Assembly: GCA_964555935.1 (NCBI GenBank)
Contig: CAZKUN010000136.1
Coordinates: 1 to 24,486 of the forward strand
From: CAZKUN01 sp964555935
GTDB lineage: Bacteria > Armatimonadota > Zipacnadia > Zipacnadales > VGFC01
Direction: 5' to 3'
Length of the DNA: 24,486 bases
This document shows, in pieces, positions 1-7,205 of the stretch. Each line of letters begins with the position of its first letter. The stretch's first letter is position 1. The notes under the pieces were generated by a model that saw only the letters and a list, made by a program, of their open reading frames with translations, had not been told where the DNA came from and ran no database searches. Made by a program: the position numbers and the translations under genes.

Positions 1-76
1 ACCCAGATACTAACACTGAACCTGGACTCGCTTTAGGGGGTAAGGCCAGTCGCCCGATGGGAACCGAATTGCATTT

Positions 77-616
77 GTGTCGACGCGAGACAGCAACCTT
101 GGCGACATCTACGTCATGAACATTGATGGCACTGAGCCGATGCGGCTGACCGACCATCCTGCACTCGAGACCAGCCCGTGTTGGTCGGGGGACGGCACTC
201 AGATCGCCTTCACTCGAGTGCGAGAGGGCGTGAGTTCTCGGGTGTACATCGTGCCGGCCAACGGAGGGACGCCCCACGAGGTCGTGGCCGCCAACGGATG
301 GGCAGCGGATCCAGCGTGGAATCCGGTGACTGATGAACTGGCATTTGTTCTGTCCAAGGGCAACCGGAATTGGGGCGACATCTGGTTTGCGGATTCCCTG
401 AAGGGGATCATCCTGCGCCGGTGGCGATATCAGGGCCGTGAATCAGGCCTATCATGGTCGGATGACGGGAAGATGGCATGCTGCAGCCACAGCGCTCGTC
501 CCAGCGGCGAACACGCGAATCTGATGGCGTTCATTGTGGACTCAAGCGAGGTCCACAAGATAACCAACTCACAAGCGGCCGATCGCGAACCTGACTGGTG
601 GTCGCCCGCCGAGTGA
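77..616 (+). CDS. TolB/PD40-like beta-propeller protein, 5'-truncated fragment
   Basis: The 179-residue product is made of WD40-like (PD40) blades typical of TolB and of extracellular or periplasmic propeller proteins. Visible blade signatures are RIAFVSTRD..GDIYVMNIDG, then MRLTDHP, CWSGDGTQIAFTR, and a closing PDWWSPAE; about four blades are present. The family normally begins with a signal peptide and has five or more blades, and neither is seen here. The open frame begins only at 44, just after a TAA at 41-43, and reads GQSPDGNRIAF, so it enters in the middle of a blade. The GTG at 77 is only the first possible start codon and has no Shine-Dalgarno sequence; TAA and TGA codons lie further upstream in the same frame. 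It is therefore probably a gene remnant, or a gene broken by a frameshift or assembly join near 40. Role: a propeller of this type would bind protein or ligand, and no enzymatic role can be assigned. It is convergent with the 16-cysteine gene. Confidence 0.7.
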   Translation: MSTRDSNLGDIYVMNIDGTEPMRLTDHPALETSPCWSGDGTQIAFTRVREGVSSRVYIVPANGGTPHEVVAANGWAADPAWNPVTDELAFVLSKGNRNWGDIWFADSLKGIILRRWRYQGRESGLSWSDDGKMACCSHSARPSGEHANLMAFIVDSSEVHKITNSQAADREPDWWSPAE

Positions 617-644
617 TGCGCCGTCGGACGCAGCCATTGGCAAT

Positions 645-680
645 TAAGAGACCGAGCAGCGAGGGCTGCTCGGTCTCTTA
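645..680. terminator. Perfect 16-bp stem-loop, bidirectional terminator between convergent genes
   Basis: Arms TAAGAGACCGAGCAGC (645-660) and its exact reverse complement (665-680) enclose a 4-nt GAGG loop. The stem ends in A/T-rich bases on both sides. It lies 28 bp after the plus-strand propeller stop and 31 bp after the minus-strand 16-cysteine gene stop, which is where a shared terminator for converging transcripts belongs. The U-tract is short (CTCTTA) in either direction, so efficiency cannot be judged. Confidence 0.85.
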
Positions 681-711
681 GTTCTGCAAGTGGCATTGGG
701 TGCGCTCGGGG

Positions 712-1053
712 CTAGTCGCGCATGCACTTGGTCCGGCTACTTCCATCGGGCTTCCAGTGCGCGCGCACGCACGAGCAGCAGAACGCGTGCTGGCTGCACT
801 CCGTGTTGGTGCATGGACACGACTCGACATTGATCTCCCTGTTCGGACAGGCGGTCGGGATAGCGATGGGCAGGGACATCGTCGATTCGGGTCGCTTCGT
901 GCCCCTCATGCATGCTGTCTTGGGCCACTGCTCGCTGTTTCGGTGATAGCGCATGCAGTCGCAGCATATCCCGTGCTGGGGACAGCTCTTCTCAGTGCAC
1001 GGGCACATCTGCTCGTTGAGTTCGTAGTTGGGGCAGTTCACAGTTGCTGCCAT
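712..1053 (-). CDS. Small 16-cysteine protein with two identical-spacing Cys/His repeats (DUF6485-like)
   Basis: The product has 113 residues, with no signal peptide or membrane segment. It is two copies of one cysteine module. In copy 1 the cysteines are at 7, 17, 19, 24, 30, 31, 33 and 48; in copy 2 they are at 69, 79, 81, 86, 92, 93, 95 and 110. Both fit C-x9-C-x-C-x4-C-x5-CC-x-C-x14-C with a period of exactly 62 residues. Histidines 27/89 and 37/99 are also conserved between copies, as are CPCT, QH, CC and CMR. The pattern recalls the short bacterial DUF6485 family, which I remember as a single module; that match is from memory. Metal binding (zinc or Fe-S) is inferred from Cys/His density. 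The start at 1053 is chosen because AGGAGG lies 7 nt upstream; an in-frame ATG at 1071 precedes that site. It is the last gene of the minus-strand run, 45 bp after the E1 fusion. Confidence 0.85.
   Translation of the reverse strand: MAATVNCPNYELNEQMCPCTEKSCPQHGICCDCMRYHRNSEQWPKTACMRGTKRPESTMSLPIAIPTACPNREINVESCPCTNTECSQHAFCCSCVRAHWKPDGSSRTKCMRD
718..1035 (-). repeat. Tandem duplication of a Cys-rich module inside the small protein
   Basis: Codons for copy 1 occupy about 904-1035 and for copy 2 about 718-849, joined by an 18-residue linker rich in Thr, Pro and Ser. Cysteine spacing is identical in both copies while many other residues differ, so the duplication is old and the spacing has been kept by selection (inference). 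Confidence 0.8.
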
Positions 1054-1060
1054 GTTCACT

Positions 1061-1066
1061 CCTCCT
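1061..1066 (-). promoter_or_regulatory. Shine-Dalgarno AGGAGG that sets the start of the 16-cysteine gene
   Basis: On the minus strand AGGAGG is followed by 7 nt and then ATG at 1053. This favours the 113-residue form over the 119-residue form that starts at 1071. Confidence 0.75.
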
Positions 1067-1098
1067 GCCATGTAGAGCTGTTCGCAAGCGTGTAAGGT

Positions 1099-3420
1099 CT
1101 ATTCGCCGGCGACAACGTCCTGGATGGCCTTGAAGACCTTCTCCGGCGACGGCAGATTCTCGGACTCAAGCGTCTGCGCCATCGGAGGCGGCACATCGCA
1201 CGCGCCGATGACGGTTACCGCGCCCTTGAGTGCGCTGAAGCACTGGTCGTAGATGACGCGAGCGATGTGTTCGGCGTAGCACCCGGTCTCGGGTGCCTGG
1301 CAAAGCACAACTGCCCGCCCCGTCTTCTTGACCGAGTTCACGATGGTTTCCTCATCGAGCGGCACGAGGGTGCGGGGATCGATGAACTCCACCGAGATGC
1401 CCGCCTCCTCAGCCATCGCCGCAGCCTTCTCCGCAACGAGAGTCATGGCGCTATAGGCCACCAGAGTTACGTCGGTGCCCTCGCGGCGGACGTTGGCGAC
1501 GCCCAGAGGAATCGTGTAGTCTTCTTCCGGAGCCTCGCCCTTCTCCACGTAGAGGTTCTGGTGCTCGATGAAGACGACGGGGTCGTCGTCCCGGATCGCG
1601 GACTTGAGCAACCCCTTCACATCGTAGACGGTCGATGGCGCAACCACCTTTAGGCCTGGGATCATGGTGACAACGGCCTCGAGACTTTGCGAGTGCTGGC
1701 CCGCATACCCCTTGCCGCCTCCGACGGATGTCCGGATGACCATGGGCACCTTGGCCTTGCCGCCGAACATATAGCGCGTCTTCGCAGCCTGGTTGCCGAC
1801 TTGGTCCATGGCCATCAGGATGAAGTCGATGTACATCAGCTCGACGATCGGCCTCATGCCCGCCATCGCCATGCCTGCGCCCGCGCCGATGATCGCCGCT
1901 TCCGAGATCGCTGTGTTGAAGATGCGCTTGCGACCGAGTATGTCGAAGATCCCGCGCGTCGCGCCGAACGCGCCGCCGTAATCAGCAACGTCCTCGCCGA
2001 AGAGCACCACGCGCTTGTCGCGGATCATCTCCTCAACGATTGCCTCGGCAACGGCGTGTCGATAGAGGATGCGACCTCGGCGATCTCGCGTCGCGATGCG
2101 TGGTTCGGCAAGGAGTTCGCCTTCGGGCGTCGCGAGTTCATCGGCGATCTCACCGGATGTGGTATTGCTGAACAGGCCCTCGTAGATGGTGCTTGGGTCG
2201 GGATCGGTGGCATTCGATGCGAAGAGCGTTGCCTCATCGATGCGTCCCAGCATCTTAGCGCGTCGTTCGGCGACCTCGTCACTCGTCAGCAGACCGGCCT
2301 CGATGAGGGCCTTCGGATAGGTGATCGTCGGGTCGATGGCCACCCAGGCCTCTTTCTCATCATCGGCCCGGTATGTAGTCCCATCGTCACTGAGGCTGTG
2401 TCCCATGTAGCGGTAGTTCAGGCACTCGAGCAGGTACGGACCATTGCCCGCACGGCACCCTTCGGTGGCGCGGGTGATTGCATCGCGCACGGCCAGAGGG
2501 TCCATGCCGTTCACGGTCTCGGCATTCATGCTCTCGCGGTTGTATGCGGCTCCACGCTGGGACAGGCGGTCGATGCCCGTAACTTCGCCTGACTGCTGGC
2601 CTGTCATGCCGTACTGGTTGTTTTCAATGAGGAAGATGATCGGGAGGCCTTTACCGAACGTGGACTGAAACTGGTCCATGCACGCCATGTTCATCGCCTC
2701 GTGAGCGATGCCGTTATTGGTGGCCCCGTCCCCTACGAACGAGACAACGACCCGGTCTTCTCCCTGCCAGAGGCTCGCCATCGCGGCGCCCGTCGCAATG
2801 GCGTAGCTCCCGCCGACGATTGCGTTCGCCCCAAGATGCCCGACGTTGAAGTCGGCGATATGCATCCCGCCTCCCCGGCCTCGGCAATAGCCCTCCTCTT
2901 TGCCGAACATCTCGGCCATGGTGCGGTTCAGGTGCGCCTGTAGAGCTGCCTCGGCCATTGGGCCGTCGAGGCACGGCGCCTCCTCTGGACCGGCATAGTT
3001 CTCGCCGTAGTCGGCGCCATCGACAAAGCTCTGAAGCTCTTGCTCGCCGAGTTCGCGCAGAGCGAAAAACCCCTTGGCGATCGAGTGGCCGTGACCTCGG
3101 TGAGTCGAGGTGATGTAGTCGTGGTGATCGAGGGGGGCGATAGCGCCGGCAGCGACACCCTCCTGACCGATCGACAGGTGTGTGGCGCCAATGAACCGCC
3201 ACCGTGGTAGAAGCTTGCATCGCCCGGACTTCAGCTCCGCGATGCGCTCCTCGAGAAGCCGGATCGCCAGCATGCAGTCGTAAATGGCGATCGCGTCAGC
3301 CTGCGTTAGTCCGGCTTTGCACTCGTCCTCAATGCTGCTGTCATACTGAAAGAGCTTGATAGGTGCGGGCTGAATCTCGCCCGTCTCAAAGATGGGAAGT
3401 ACTCGAATGTCCCTCGGCAT
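1099..3420 (-). CDS. Fused E1 alpha/beta 2-oxoacid dehydrogenase (TPP-dependent)
   Basis: The 773-residue protein joins both halves of a heterotetrameric E1 in one chain. Residues 40-400 are the alpha part: HRGHGH at 107-112, GRGGGMH at 181-187, and the thiamine diphosphate/Mg motif GDG at 230-232 ending in NN at 267-268. Residues about 445-773 are the beta transketolase-like part, with LFGEDVADYGGAFGATRG at 473-490 and a C-terminal transketolase domain from about 640. It would decarboxylate a 2-oxoacid (pyruvate, branched-chain or acetoin type) and acylate the lipoyl group of an E2; the substrate cannot be told. Residues 120-168 look like an insertion of about 45 residues between HRGHGH and GRGGGMH compared with ordinary E1 alpha. 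No E2 or E3 lies in the window. The start at 3420 (MPRDIRVLPIF) follows GAGAGG with 9-nt spacing; the frame runs open upstream to 3627, but that extension is low-complexity Arg/Ser/Pro. Fused E1 proteins are known in several phyla. Confidence 0.93.
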   Translation of the reverse strand: MPRDIRVLPIFETGEIQPAPIKLFQYDSSIEDECKAGLTQADAIAIYDCMLAIRLLEERIAELKSGRCKLLPRWRFIGATHLSIGQEGVAAGAIAPLDHHDYITSTHRGHGHSIAKGFFALRELGEQELQSFVDGADYGENYAGPEEAPCLDGPMAEAALQAHLNRTMAEMFGKEEGYCRGRGGGMHIADFNVGHLGANAIVGGSYAIATGAAMASLWQGEDRVVVSFVGDGATNNGIAHEAMNMACMDQFQSTFGKGLPIIFLIENNQYGMTGQQSGEVTGIDRLSQRGAAYNRESMNAETVNGMDPLAVRDAITRATEGCRAGNGPYLLECLNYRYMGHSLSDDGTTYRADDEKEAWVAIDPTITYPKALIEAGLLTSDEVAERRAKMLGRIDEATLFASNATDPDPSTIYEGLFSNTTSGEIADELATPEGELLAEPRIATRDRRGRILYRHAVAEAIVEEMIRDKRVVLFGEDVADYGGAFGATRGIFDILGRKRIFNTAISEAAIIGAGAGMAMAGMRPIVELMYIDFILMAMDQVGNQAAKTRYMFGGKAKVPMVIRTSVGGGKGYAGQHSQSLEAVVTMIPGLKVVAPSTVYDVKGLLKSAIRDDDPVVFIEHQNLYVEKGEAPEEDYTIPLGVANVRREGTDVTLVAYSAMTLVAEKAAAMAEEAGISVEFIDPRTLVPLDEETIVNSVKKTGRAVVLCQAPETGCYAEHIARVIYDQCFSALKGAVTVIGACDVPPPMAQTLESENLPSPEKVFKAIQDVVAGE

Positions 3421-3562
3421 GATGCCGTACCTCTCTCCTCTCGCTCGATGCGCCTCTTGTGGGGGGTAGAATGGATATCGTTCAGGCCGTTCCGGAGCGT
3501 GTCTCGTCGACAAGTACCGAAGGGCCGATATACCGCGATCATGTGCCGAGCGGGCAGGCGTG

Positions 3563-4321
3563 CTACTCGCTCGGGTGCGATTCGTCTGGAGGCTTGTCGG
3601 ACATGCCCACGGCCTCCTTGAGGGCATGCACCTCCGTTGGCCGTAATGGCCGAACGGCTCCCTCCGCCATGTTGCCTATGTGCAGCGATCCGAAGGAGAC
3701 GCGCCTCAACGCGGCGACGGGGTGTCCCACTGCCGCGCACATGCGTTTGACCTGGTTGTGGCGGCCTTCACGCAACGTGATCTTAAGCGTTGTGTGCCCT
3801 CCCGCGCGCCGGTGGACCTTGACCTTAGCCGGTGCGGTTGGTCCATCGTCAAGCTCGACTCGGTTCCGTAGCCGGTTCAGAGCCTCGTCGTCTGGCTGGC
3901 CGGCGACGATGACCTCGTAGGCTTTGGGAACGTGGTGCGATGGATGGGCCAGCCTGTGAGCCAAGTCGCCATCATTCGTGAGCAGCAGCAGCCCTGTGGC
4001 GTCCCGATCAAGTCGTCCAACAGGATAGATGTAGCGGGCCAAACCGGGATCGACGAGGTCCATGACTGTCTTGCGCCGCCTCGGGTCATTCCTGGTGGTG
4101 ATGAAGCCGGCGGGCTTGTTCACGAGCAAGTAGACGGCGCTGCGCGCGCGCCCAATCGGACGTCCGTCCACGGTGACGCGGACCTCGCCCGGGTCAACTT
4201 TGTGACCGGGGTGGCGGACGACGCTGCCGTCGACGCTCACTCGGCCGTCCTTGATCATCTCGCCGCAGGCGCGTCGCGCTCCGACGCCGGCGCGCGCCAA
4301 CAGCCTCTGCAGTTGCTCCAT
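3563..4321 (-). CDS. rluB: 23S rRNA pseudouridine synthase, RluB/RsuA family
   Basis: This 252-residue enzyme would isomerise a uridine in large-subunit rRNA (position 2605 in E. coli RluB). The N-terminal S4 RNA-binding domain is seen in MEQLQRLLARAGVGARRAC (1-19) and DGRVSVDG (25-32). The catalytic domain has VNKPAGFITT (67-76) and the signature GRLDRDATGLLLLTNDG from 102, with the catalytic Asp at 105; later come KAYEV and LREGRHNQVKRM. Length and order are normal for the family, so the start at 4321 is secure. That start lies 128 bp inside the upstream carboxypeptidase reading frame, in another frame. A weak GGAG is about 12 nt upstream, so translation may depend on coupling with the carboxypeptidase. 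A 142-bp gap with no recognisable promoter follows before the E1 fusion gene. Confidence 0.95.
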   Translation of the reverse strand: MEQLQRLLARAGVGARRACGEMIKDGRVSVDGSVVRHPGHKVDPGEVRVTVDGRPIGRARSAVYLLVNKPAGFITTRNDPRRRKTVMDLVDPGLARYIYPVGRLDRDATGLLLLTNDGDLAHRLAHPSHHVPKAYEVIVAGQPDDEALNRLRNRVELDDGPTAPAKVKVHRRAGGHTTLKITLREGRHNQVKRMCAAVGHPVAALRRVSFGSLHIGNMAEGAVRPLRPTEVHALKEAVGMSDKPPDESHPSE

Positions 4322-5540
4322 GGATTAACAGGGCTCCGAGTATGGCGAGTACGGCAGTGCCCGCCAGGAAGATGCCAGCATGGCTCCTGGCGAAGGCACC
4401 CAGCGATTGTGGCATGGGCTCGACGGCGATAAGTGTCGCCCGCGCCTGCGTCCCATCGGCCTTGGAAACGATGAACTCGCCCACGACATCGCCCTCGCTG
4501 ATGGGCGCCGTAGCGTAGAACTCCGAGACCCGGGGCTGAGGGGTGGGGAAGCCCGCCGGCACGATCACCGAGATGGACGACTTGGGCACTGCCATCACCG
4601 CAGGACGCCGACCACCAACGACATGGACCTTCGCCTTGGTCTGCCGTTCCACCACGGGTCGGGCAGAGCGGAAACTTCGGAAGCCCCACTCGATCAAGGC
4701 CCGCGCATCGACCCAGCCGCTCTCGCAGTCGAGCACGACGGCCAGCAGCTGCGATCCGCCCTGTGTCGCGCTGCCAATCAGGCAACGCCCAGCTTGTCGA
4801 GTATAACCTGTCTTGACCCCGTCCGCCAAGGCCCAGTAGTGTTCGTGATCCCGTCTCATGAAGCGATTCGTGTTGGGGAACGTACGGGTCTGATCCGTCT
4901 CGACGCCGGTTCTTCGGTAGTGGACGTCGACTTGCTCGATGCCCACTATCGCGCGGAAGTCCGCCCGCAGCAAAGCGGCGCGGGACACTAGCGACAGGTC
5001 ACGCGCCGTGCTCACGTGATTTGGGTCGTGGAGACCGTTGGGATTGACGAAGTGGGTGCTCCCCATCTCCAGTTCGGTGGCACGGCTGTTCATGCGGTCG
5101 ACGAAATCCTCAAGCGTCCCCGCGGCATGCTCCGCGACCGCGACACTGGCGTCATTTGCAGACCGTAGCAGACACGCGAGGAGCAGGTCCCTCAGCGACA
5201 GCTGATCCCCAGGCTCGAGGTAGGCCGTCGCCTCACCGATGGCAGCCGCCGTCTCGGAAACGGTGACTGTCTTGTCCACGTCACACATCTCCAGCGCGAG
5301 CAGCGCGGTCATGACCTTCGTCAGGCTGGCGGGGAAGCGAACAACATCGGCATCGCGCTCGAAGAGAATCTGCCCCGATGCGACGTCGACGAGGATGGCG
5401 CTCTTCGCGCTGATCAGGGAGTCGGACGCCGCAGGTTCATCAGCATGGGCTGCGGTGCGGATGAGGGGTAGGGCTAGCAGAACCCCGGCGCAGAGCATCT
5501 GAGCGAATCTGGCAGCGGGACGGGCGAGTCTTGGTGTCAT
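4194..5540 (-). CDS. D-alanyl-D-alanine carboxypeptidase (PBP5/DacA-type, serine-type)
   Basis: This 448-residue extracytoplasmic enzyme removes the terminal D-Ala of peptidoglycan stem peptides. An N-terminal signal sequence (about 10-34, cleaved near AHA-DEP) is followed by the penicillin-binding catalytic domain. All three motifs are present: SLTK at 72-75 (nucleophile Ser72), SAN at 127-129 and KTG at 243-245. A beta-rich PBP5 C-terminal domain covers about 295-375. A hydrophobic helix at 388-408 is probably the membrane anchor; E. coli PBP5 uses an amphipathic helix instead. The last 40 residues are Arg-rich and overlap the start of rluB in another frame, so the true C-terminus could be shorter if a frameshift is present. 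It begins 3 bp after scpB, so it is co-transcribed with scpAB. Firmicute homologues in this location are called dacB or dacF; I give no symbol because the subtype is unclear. Confidence 0.94.
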   Translation of the reverse strand: MTPRLARPAARFAQMLCAGVLLALPLIRTAAHADEPAASDSLISAKSAILVDVASGQILFERDADVVRFPASLTKVMTALLALEMCDVDKTVTVSETAAAIGEATAYLEPGDQLSLRDLLLACLLRSANDASVAVAEHAAGTLEDFVDRMNSRATELEMGSTHFVNPNGLHDPNHVSTARDLSLVSRAALLRADFRAIVGIEQVDVHYRRTGVETDQTRTFPNTNRFMRRDHEHYWALADGVKTGYTRQAGRCLIGSATQGGSQLLAVVLDCESGWVDARALIEWGFRSFRSARPVVERQTKAKVHVVGGRRPAVMAVPKSSISVIVPAGFPTPQPRVSEFYATAPISEGDVVGEFIVSKADGTQARATLIAVEPMPQSLGAFARSHAGIFLAGTAVLAILGALLIHGATAEAVGARRRRSATRLRRDDQGRPSERRRQRRPPPRSQS

Positions 5541-5543
5541 TCG

Positions 5544-6350
5544 CTAGGTTTCGTCTTGATCACCGTGGTTGGAGTCATCTGTGGGAACGTCATCCGTCTC
5601 CGCGGGGACGTCCTCATCTGTCGACTGCGCCTCTATTGCTTCCGACTCCGGCGTCTCCACGACCGCGAGAGCGTCGGCCAAGTCGTTGTTGGGGTCACTC
5701 TCGCGCTGATCGGCGGCTTCGGACGGAGCGCCGAAACTGTCCGACTGGGTGGGGGCCTCGTCGACCGCCTCGCTCTCGGTTTCGCCCGTTTGCGAGACGC
5801 CGGAGAGGACGCTGGGGGGAGGATTGAGGACTGCTTGGCGCAGGGCTTGGAGGTTCGGCAAGTCCTCTAAATCCTTGAGCCCGAAGGACGACAGGAAGTG
5901 GGGCGTCGTGCCATACAGTACCGGACGCCCTGGCGCGTCCTTGCGTCCGATGGTCGTTACCAGGCCCTTTTCCGCCAGTGTTGCCACCGAGTGCTGTGAG
6001 TTGACGCCGCGAACGTCGTCGACCTCAGGTCTCGTAATGGGTTGGCGATAGGCGATAATCGCCAGCACTTCCAGCGCTTGCGTGCTGAGACGCGCGGGTA
6101 CGGGTTGCAGCAGGCGGTGGACGTAGTTTGCATACTCTGGGCGCGTGGCAAGCTGGTAGCCACCGGCCAGGAGAACAAGCTGGAGGCCTCGGCCATTCAG
6201 CAAGTCGTGGACAGCCTCCATCGCGCCTTCGACGGCGTCAGCCTCGGCCTCGACGATCTCACCGAGGCGTTGGGTTGACAGCGTCTCCGCGCTGGCGAAG
6301 AGCACGCACTCTATTGCTTTGGCTAGTTCCGCGGTACCGTTATCGCTCAT
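5544..6350 (-). CDS. scpB: Segregation and condensation protein B
   Basis: ScpB is the winged-helix partner of the kleisin ScpA in the SMC-ScpAB complex that compacts and separates the chromosome. The core (about 1-180) shows the expected IECVLFASAE near the N-terminus, GGYQLATRPEY (63-73), LEVLAIIAYRQPITRPEVDD (93-112) and GRPVLYGTT (141-149). Beyond about 183 comes an 85-residue tail rich in Glu, Asp, Ser and Thr, longer than in typical ScpB and probably disordered. Its ATG overlaps the scpA stop by 4 bp (ATGA), which indicates translational coupling. Confidence 0.96.
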   Translation of the reverse strand: MSDNGTAELAKAIECVLFASAETLSTQRLGEIVEAEADAVEGAMEAVHDLLNGRGLQLVLLAGGYQLATRPEYANYVHRLLQPVPARLSTQALEVLAIIAYRQPITRPEVDDVRGVNSQHSVATLAEKGLVTTIGRKDAPGRPVLYGTTPHFLSSFGLKDLEDLPNLQALRQAVLNPPPSVLSGVSQTGETESEAVDEAPTQSDSFGAPSEAADQRESDPNNDLADALAVVETPESEAIEAQSTDEDVPAETDDVPTDDSNHGDQDET

Positions 6351-7180
6351 TCGTCATCCATAAGGGCGGATGGCCCATCCAACGAGTCCAACGGCGGCAC
6401 AGAGCCATGCCGCGAGATGAGCCGCATGTATATCTCTCCGTGTGGTGAGTCCTGGGTTACGGTCACGCGGCTGCGTCGGATCAGCTCCAGCACCGCGAGG
6501 AAGGTCATGACAATGACGATCCTCGTTGTGGGGAATGCCACCAGGTTGTAGAACGTGAGCCCAGCCTCAGGTCCGTCTGCCAGCATCTCAGTGATCGCAT
6601 GGATCCGGTCCCGCACCGTCACCGTCTCTCTTGGGACCTGGAGCACCGCATCGTCCGAGGCGCGACTCAGGAGATCCTGAAAGACCGTGACCAAATCGAA
6701 TACCGAGACGTCGTCGAGCATGATCGGGCCGCTGTGCAGGTCCGGATCAACGTTCTCGGCTCGCAGGTATATCTTCTGGCGCGTCTGCCGAGCATCCTCC
6801 AAGGCATCCGCAGCTTCTTTGAACACGCGGTACTCGGCCAGCCGCTTGGCGAGGTCTTCCTGCGGGTCGATTTCGTCCTGCTCCGCGTCCTCATCGACCT
6901 CCGCCTCGGTGGCTGGCAGGAGAAGTCTGGATTTGAGCAGGCATAGCGTCGACGCGAGCACCAGGAATTCGCCGCTGACCTCGATATTCAGGTCCGCCAT
7001 GGCTCCGAGCATCCGCAGGTACTCGCCGGTGATCTCTGCGATGCGCAGCTCGTAGATATCAACTTCCTGGCGCCGCACGAGATGTAGGAGCAGGTCGAGA
7101 GGGCCCTCGAATATGGAGATCGTCACTCGGGGTCCGCCGAACAACTCAAGCTGCTCGATTGGGTTGACCTTCGGTTGCAC
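6347..7180 (-). CDS. scpA: Segregation and condensation protein A (kleisin)
   Basis: ScpA bridges the SMC heads in the bacterial condensin. The 277-residue protein has the hallmark FEGPLDLLLHL at 24-34, followed by DIYELRIAEITGEYL (41-55), an LKSRLLLP segment, an acidic stretch (EVDEDAEQDEIDPQED), and a C-terminal winged-helix region with TRIVIVMTFLAVLELIRR. The start codon is GTG at 7180, with AAGGA about 10 nt upstream; an in-frame ATG that would preserve the FEGPLDLLLHL motif is not present nearby. It is coupled to scpB by an ATGA overlap and lies 25 bp after the nucleotidyltransferase gene. Confidence 0.96.
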   Translation of the reverse strand: MQPKVNPIEQLELFGGPRVTISIFEGPLDLLLHLVRRQEVDIYELRIAEITGEYLRMLGAMADLNIEVSGEFLVLASTLCLLKSRLLLPATEAEVDEDAEQDEIDPQEDLAKRLAEYRVFKEAADALEDARQTRQKIYLRAENVDPDLHSGPIMLDDVSVFDLVTVFQDLLSRASDDAVLQVPRETVTVRDRIHAITEMLADGPEAGLTFYNLVAFPTTRIVIVMTFLAVLELIRRSRVTVTQDSPHGEIYMRLISRHGSVPPLDSLDGPSALMDDE

Positions 7181-7205
7181 CAGTCTTAAGTCCTTGCTAA
7201 GGCGG

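Noticed and set aside
1687..2592. Long plus-strand open frame opposite the E1 fusion gene
   Set aside because: It is antisense to a clear E1 domain, shows no domain motif, and arises from GC-rich third-codon bias.
3421..3627. N-terminal extension of the E1 fusion to 3627
   Set aside because: It overlaps the end of rluB, is low-complexity Arg/Ser/Pro, and the start at 3420 has a ribosome-binding site. No promoter was recognised in the gap either.
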